Part shown: positions 62,930-64,000 of the stretch, one piece after another
Numbering within the stretch: position 1 is the stretch's first letter
How the letters are laid out: every line of letters begins with the position of its first letter
Source of the DNA: Dermacentor variabilis
Taxonomy: Eukaryota > Arthropoda > Arachnida > Ixodida > Ixodidae
Direction of reading: 5' to 3'
Assembly (NCBI RefSeq): GCF_050947875.1
Contig: NW_027460416.1
Coordinates: 1-64,000 of the forward strand
DNA: 64,000 nucleotides
Translations under genes and position numbers: made by a program
Notes under the pieces: generated by a model
Databases searched by the model: none
Told to the model about the DNA's origin: nothing
What the model saw: the letters and a program-made list of their open reading frames with translations, nothing else

Positions 62930-63290
62930 GCGCGCGTGCATTTCTACCAAACGACGTGAAAAGCATGCCGATGCTGCTCTTTTTAACATCCGCGCATGGA
63001 TTTGTGCCAAAACGCGTTTTAAGCATGCGCGTGCATCTTTTGGTAGACGCGGACGCAGTTTTCCGCAAAACCATACGACATGCATGCAAATGGTGCTTTT
63101 GGCAGAACGCGCGCGTGGATTTCTACCAAACGACGTGAAAAGCATGCCGATGCTGCTCTTTTTAGCACCCGCACATGGATTTGTGCCAAAACGCGTTTTA
63201 AGCATGCGCATGCATCTTTTGGTAGACGCGGACGCAGTTTTCTGCAATACGACATGCATGCAAATGGTGCTTTTGGCAGAACGCGCGCGT
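62930..63290 (+). repeat. Two divergent monomers with a 5-base deletion
   Basis: Substitutions are unusually dense: CCGCGCATGG, CATGCGCGTGCATC, TTTTCCGCAAAACC, CCATACGACATGC. The next monomer reads CTGCAATACGACATGC, five bases shorter than normal and sharing ACGACATGC with its neighbour. The shared ACGACATGC suggests that one was copied from the other. Block spacing returns to normal afterwards. Confidence 0.75.
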
Positions 63291-63659
63291 GGATTTCTAC
63301 CAAACGACGTGAAAAGCATGCCGATGCTGCTCTTTTTAGCACCCGCACATGGATTTGTGCCAAAACGCGTTTTAAGCATGCGCATGCATCTTTTGGTAGA
63401 CGCGGACGCAGTTTTCTGCAAAACCACACGATATGCATGCAAATGGTGCTTTTGGCAGAACGCGCGCGTGGATTTCTACCAAACGACGTGAAAAGAATGC
63501 CGATGCTACTCTTTTTAGCACCCAAACATGGATTTGTGCCAAAACGCGTTTTAAGCATGCGCATGCATCTTTTGGTAGACGCGGACGCAGTTTTCTGCAA
63601 AACCACACGATATGCATGCAAATGGTGCTTTTGGCAGAACGCGCGCGTGGATTTCTACC

Positions 63660-64000
63660 AAACGACGTGAAAAGCATGCCGATGCTGCTCTTTTTAACAT
63701 CCGCACATGGATTTGTGCCAAAGCGCGTTTTAAGCATGCGCATGCATCTTTTGGTAGACGCGGACGCAGTTTTCTGCAAAACCACACGATACGCATGCAT
63801 GCGGTGCTTTTGGCAGAACGCGCGCGTGGATTTCAACCAAACGACGTGAAAAGCATGCCGATGCTGCTCTTTTTAGCACCCGCACATGGATTTGTGCCAA
63901 AACGCGTTTTTAGCATGCACATGCATCTTTTGGTAGACGCGGACGCAGTTTTCTGCAAAACCACACGATATGCATGCAAATGGTGCTTTTGGCAGAACGC
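63660..64000 (+). repeat. Array continuing past the window, with the last CGCATGCATGCGG patch
   Basis: The ninth octamer-less patch starts at 63789, followed by GATTTCAACC, which also follows the patch of 61111 (near 61157). The window ends inside a monomer, so the array is open at this side, as it is at position 1. Confidence 0.9.

Larger units (their letters stand above)
1..64000 (+). repeat. Satellite DNA array, 179-bp monomer, about 357 head-to-tail copies
   Basis: Every line of the window repeats one unit. Recognisable words such as CATGGATTTGTGCCAAA, CTTTTGGTAGACGCGG and TTTCTACCAAACGACGTG return every 179 bases from end to end, always on the same strand. Rare private variants recur at exact multiples of 179 (for example 1,253 = 7 x 179 and 3,222 = 18 x 179). 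No non-satellite DNA interrupts the array: no transposon, inversion, gene or simple-sequence spacer was seen. Copies differ mainly at a handful of positions: 18 (A or G), 27 with 35 (A...G or T...A), 53 (A or G), 87 (T or G), 120 (C or T), and 171-175 (GCACC, ACATC-type or GACATC-type). Long uniform arrays of near-nucleosome monomers are typical of eukaryotic centromeric and heterochromatic satellites. The array role and host are inference; the repeat itself is seen directly. Confidence 0.99.

Noticed and set aside
1..64000. Hundreds of open reading frames of 60-276 codons on both strands, including repeated MHANGAFGRT- and MHAYRVVLQK-like proteins
   Set aside because: All are translations of the same non-coding unit. 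179 is not divisible by 3, so each frame rotates every monomer. ORF ends track satellite variants and indels, and the longest ones occur where indels shift frame. No start context, codon bias or domain supports coding.
1..64000. CRISPR-like array
   Set aside because: The repeat is 179 bp with no unique spacers between repeated words. All sequence in the period is repetitive, and no cas-like gene is present.
1..64000. Ribosomal DNA spacer subrepeats
   Set aside because: Intergenic-spacer repeats can have similar lengths, but no 18S, 5.8S, 28S or 5S sequence appears anywhere in 64 kb, and spacer arrays are far shorter than this.
1..64000. Telomeric or subtelomeric array
   Set aside because: No TTAGGG, TTTAGGG or TTAGG runs occur on either strand. 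A subtelomeric location cannot be excluded, but nothing in the window supports it.
1..64000. Transposon tandem amplification (LTR, MITE or helitron origin)
   Set aside because: No terminal inverted repeats, target-site duplications, primer-binding site, polypurine tract or transposase-like frame were found. The 60-bp subrepeat structure already explains the unit.
1..64000. Plasmid, phage or bacterial origin iterons
   Set aside because: Iteron arrays have few short repeats next to a replication gene. A pure 64-kb array of 179-bp units with no gene is not known in prokaryotic replicons.
1..64000. Assignment to a named satellite family or species
   Set aside because: I compared it from memory with common families and found no match. 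A database search of the 179-bp consensus would decide; without it a name would be a guess.

Overview
This window is one uninterrupted satellite DNA array. All 64,000 bases are head-to-tail copies of a single 179-bp monomer, about 357 copies, all in the same orientation. I found no protein-coding gene, tRNA, rRNA, transposon, telomere repeat or unrelated spacer. The many open reading frames are frame-shifted translations of the repeat. A megasatellite of near-nucleosome monomer length, with no genes, points to a eukaryotic chromosome in centromeric, pericentromeric or other constitutive heterochromatin. I do not recognise the monomer as a named family (it is not human alpha satellite, Arabidopsis pAL1/CEN180, maize CentC or knob180, or Brassica CentBr as far as I can recall), so I do not name a species.

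Monomer structure. Numbered from the C of CATGGATTT, the consensus is 179 bp, about 48% GC, with 15 CpG dinucleotides (observed/expected about 1.45 by hand count). The monomer is itself a decayed trimer: three subunits of 59, 60 and 60 bp, each starting with GCATGC, align to one another at about 61-69% identity. Each monomer also carries a cluster of short perfect palindromes and alternating purine-pyrimidine tracts (AAAACGCGTTTT, GCATGCGCATGC, TGCATGCA, ACGCGCGCGT) and an ATGCAAAT octamer.

Layout. Positions 1-3395 are the same repeat, peppered with one-base insertions and deletions, mostly in homopolymers. From 3,396 to about 31,500 the 179-bp phase is nearly perfect; I detect only two net one-base deletions, near 15,400 and 16,893. 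Phase breaks reappear sparsely at 31.5-33.7 kb, densely at 38.4-42.4 kb, and again at 58.4-63.3 kb. Higher-order structure lies on top of the monomer array: a 7-monomer (1,253 bp) tandem duplication at about 3.86-6.36 kb; a 7-monomer-period block at about 50.8-56 kb marked by four private substitutions; 17-, 18- and 19-monomer duplications in the first 15 kb; a 4- and 6-monomer-spaced amplification at 26.6-28.8 kb; and a long marked haplotype (block A) that recurs at about 16.2, 30.0, 35.9, 42.2 and 57.2 kb with whole-monomer insertions and deletions between copies.

How it works together. The evidence fits a satellite that grew in at least three tiers (60 bp, then 179 bp, then multi-monomer blocks) by unequal exchange and segmental duplication. 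Whether it is the functional centromere cannot be decided from sequence alone. The clustered indels are more likely assembly or consensus error than biology.
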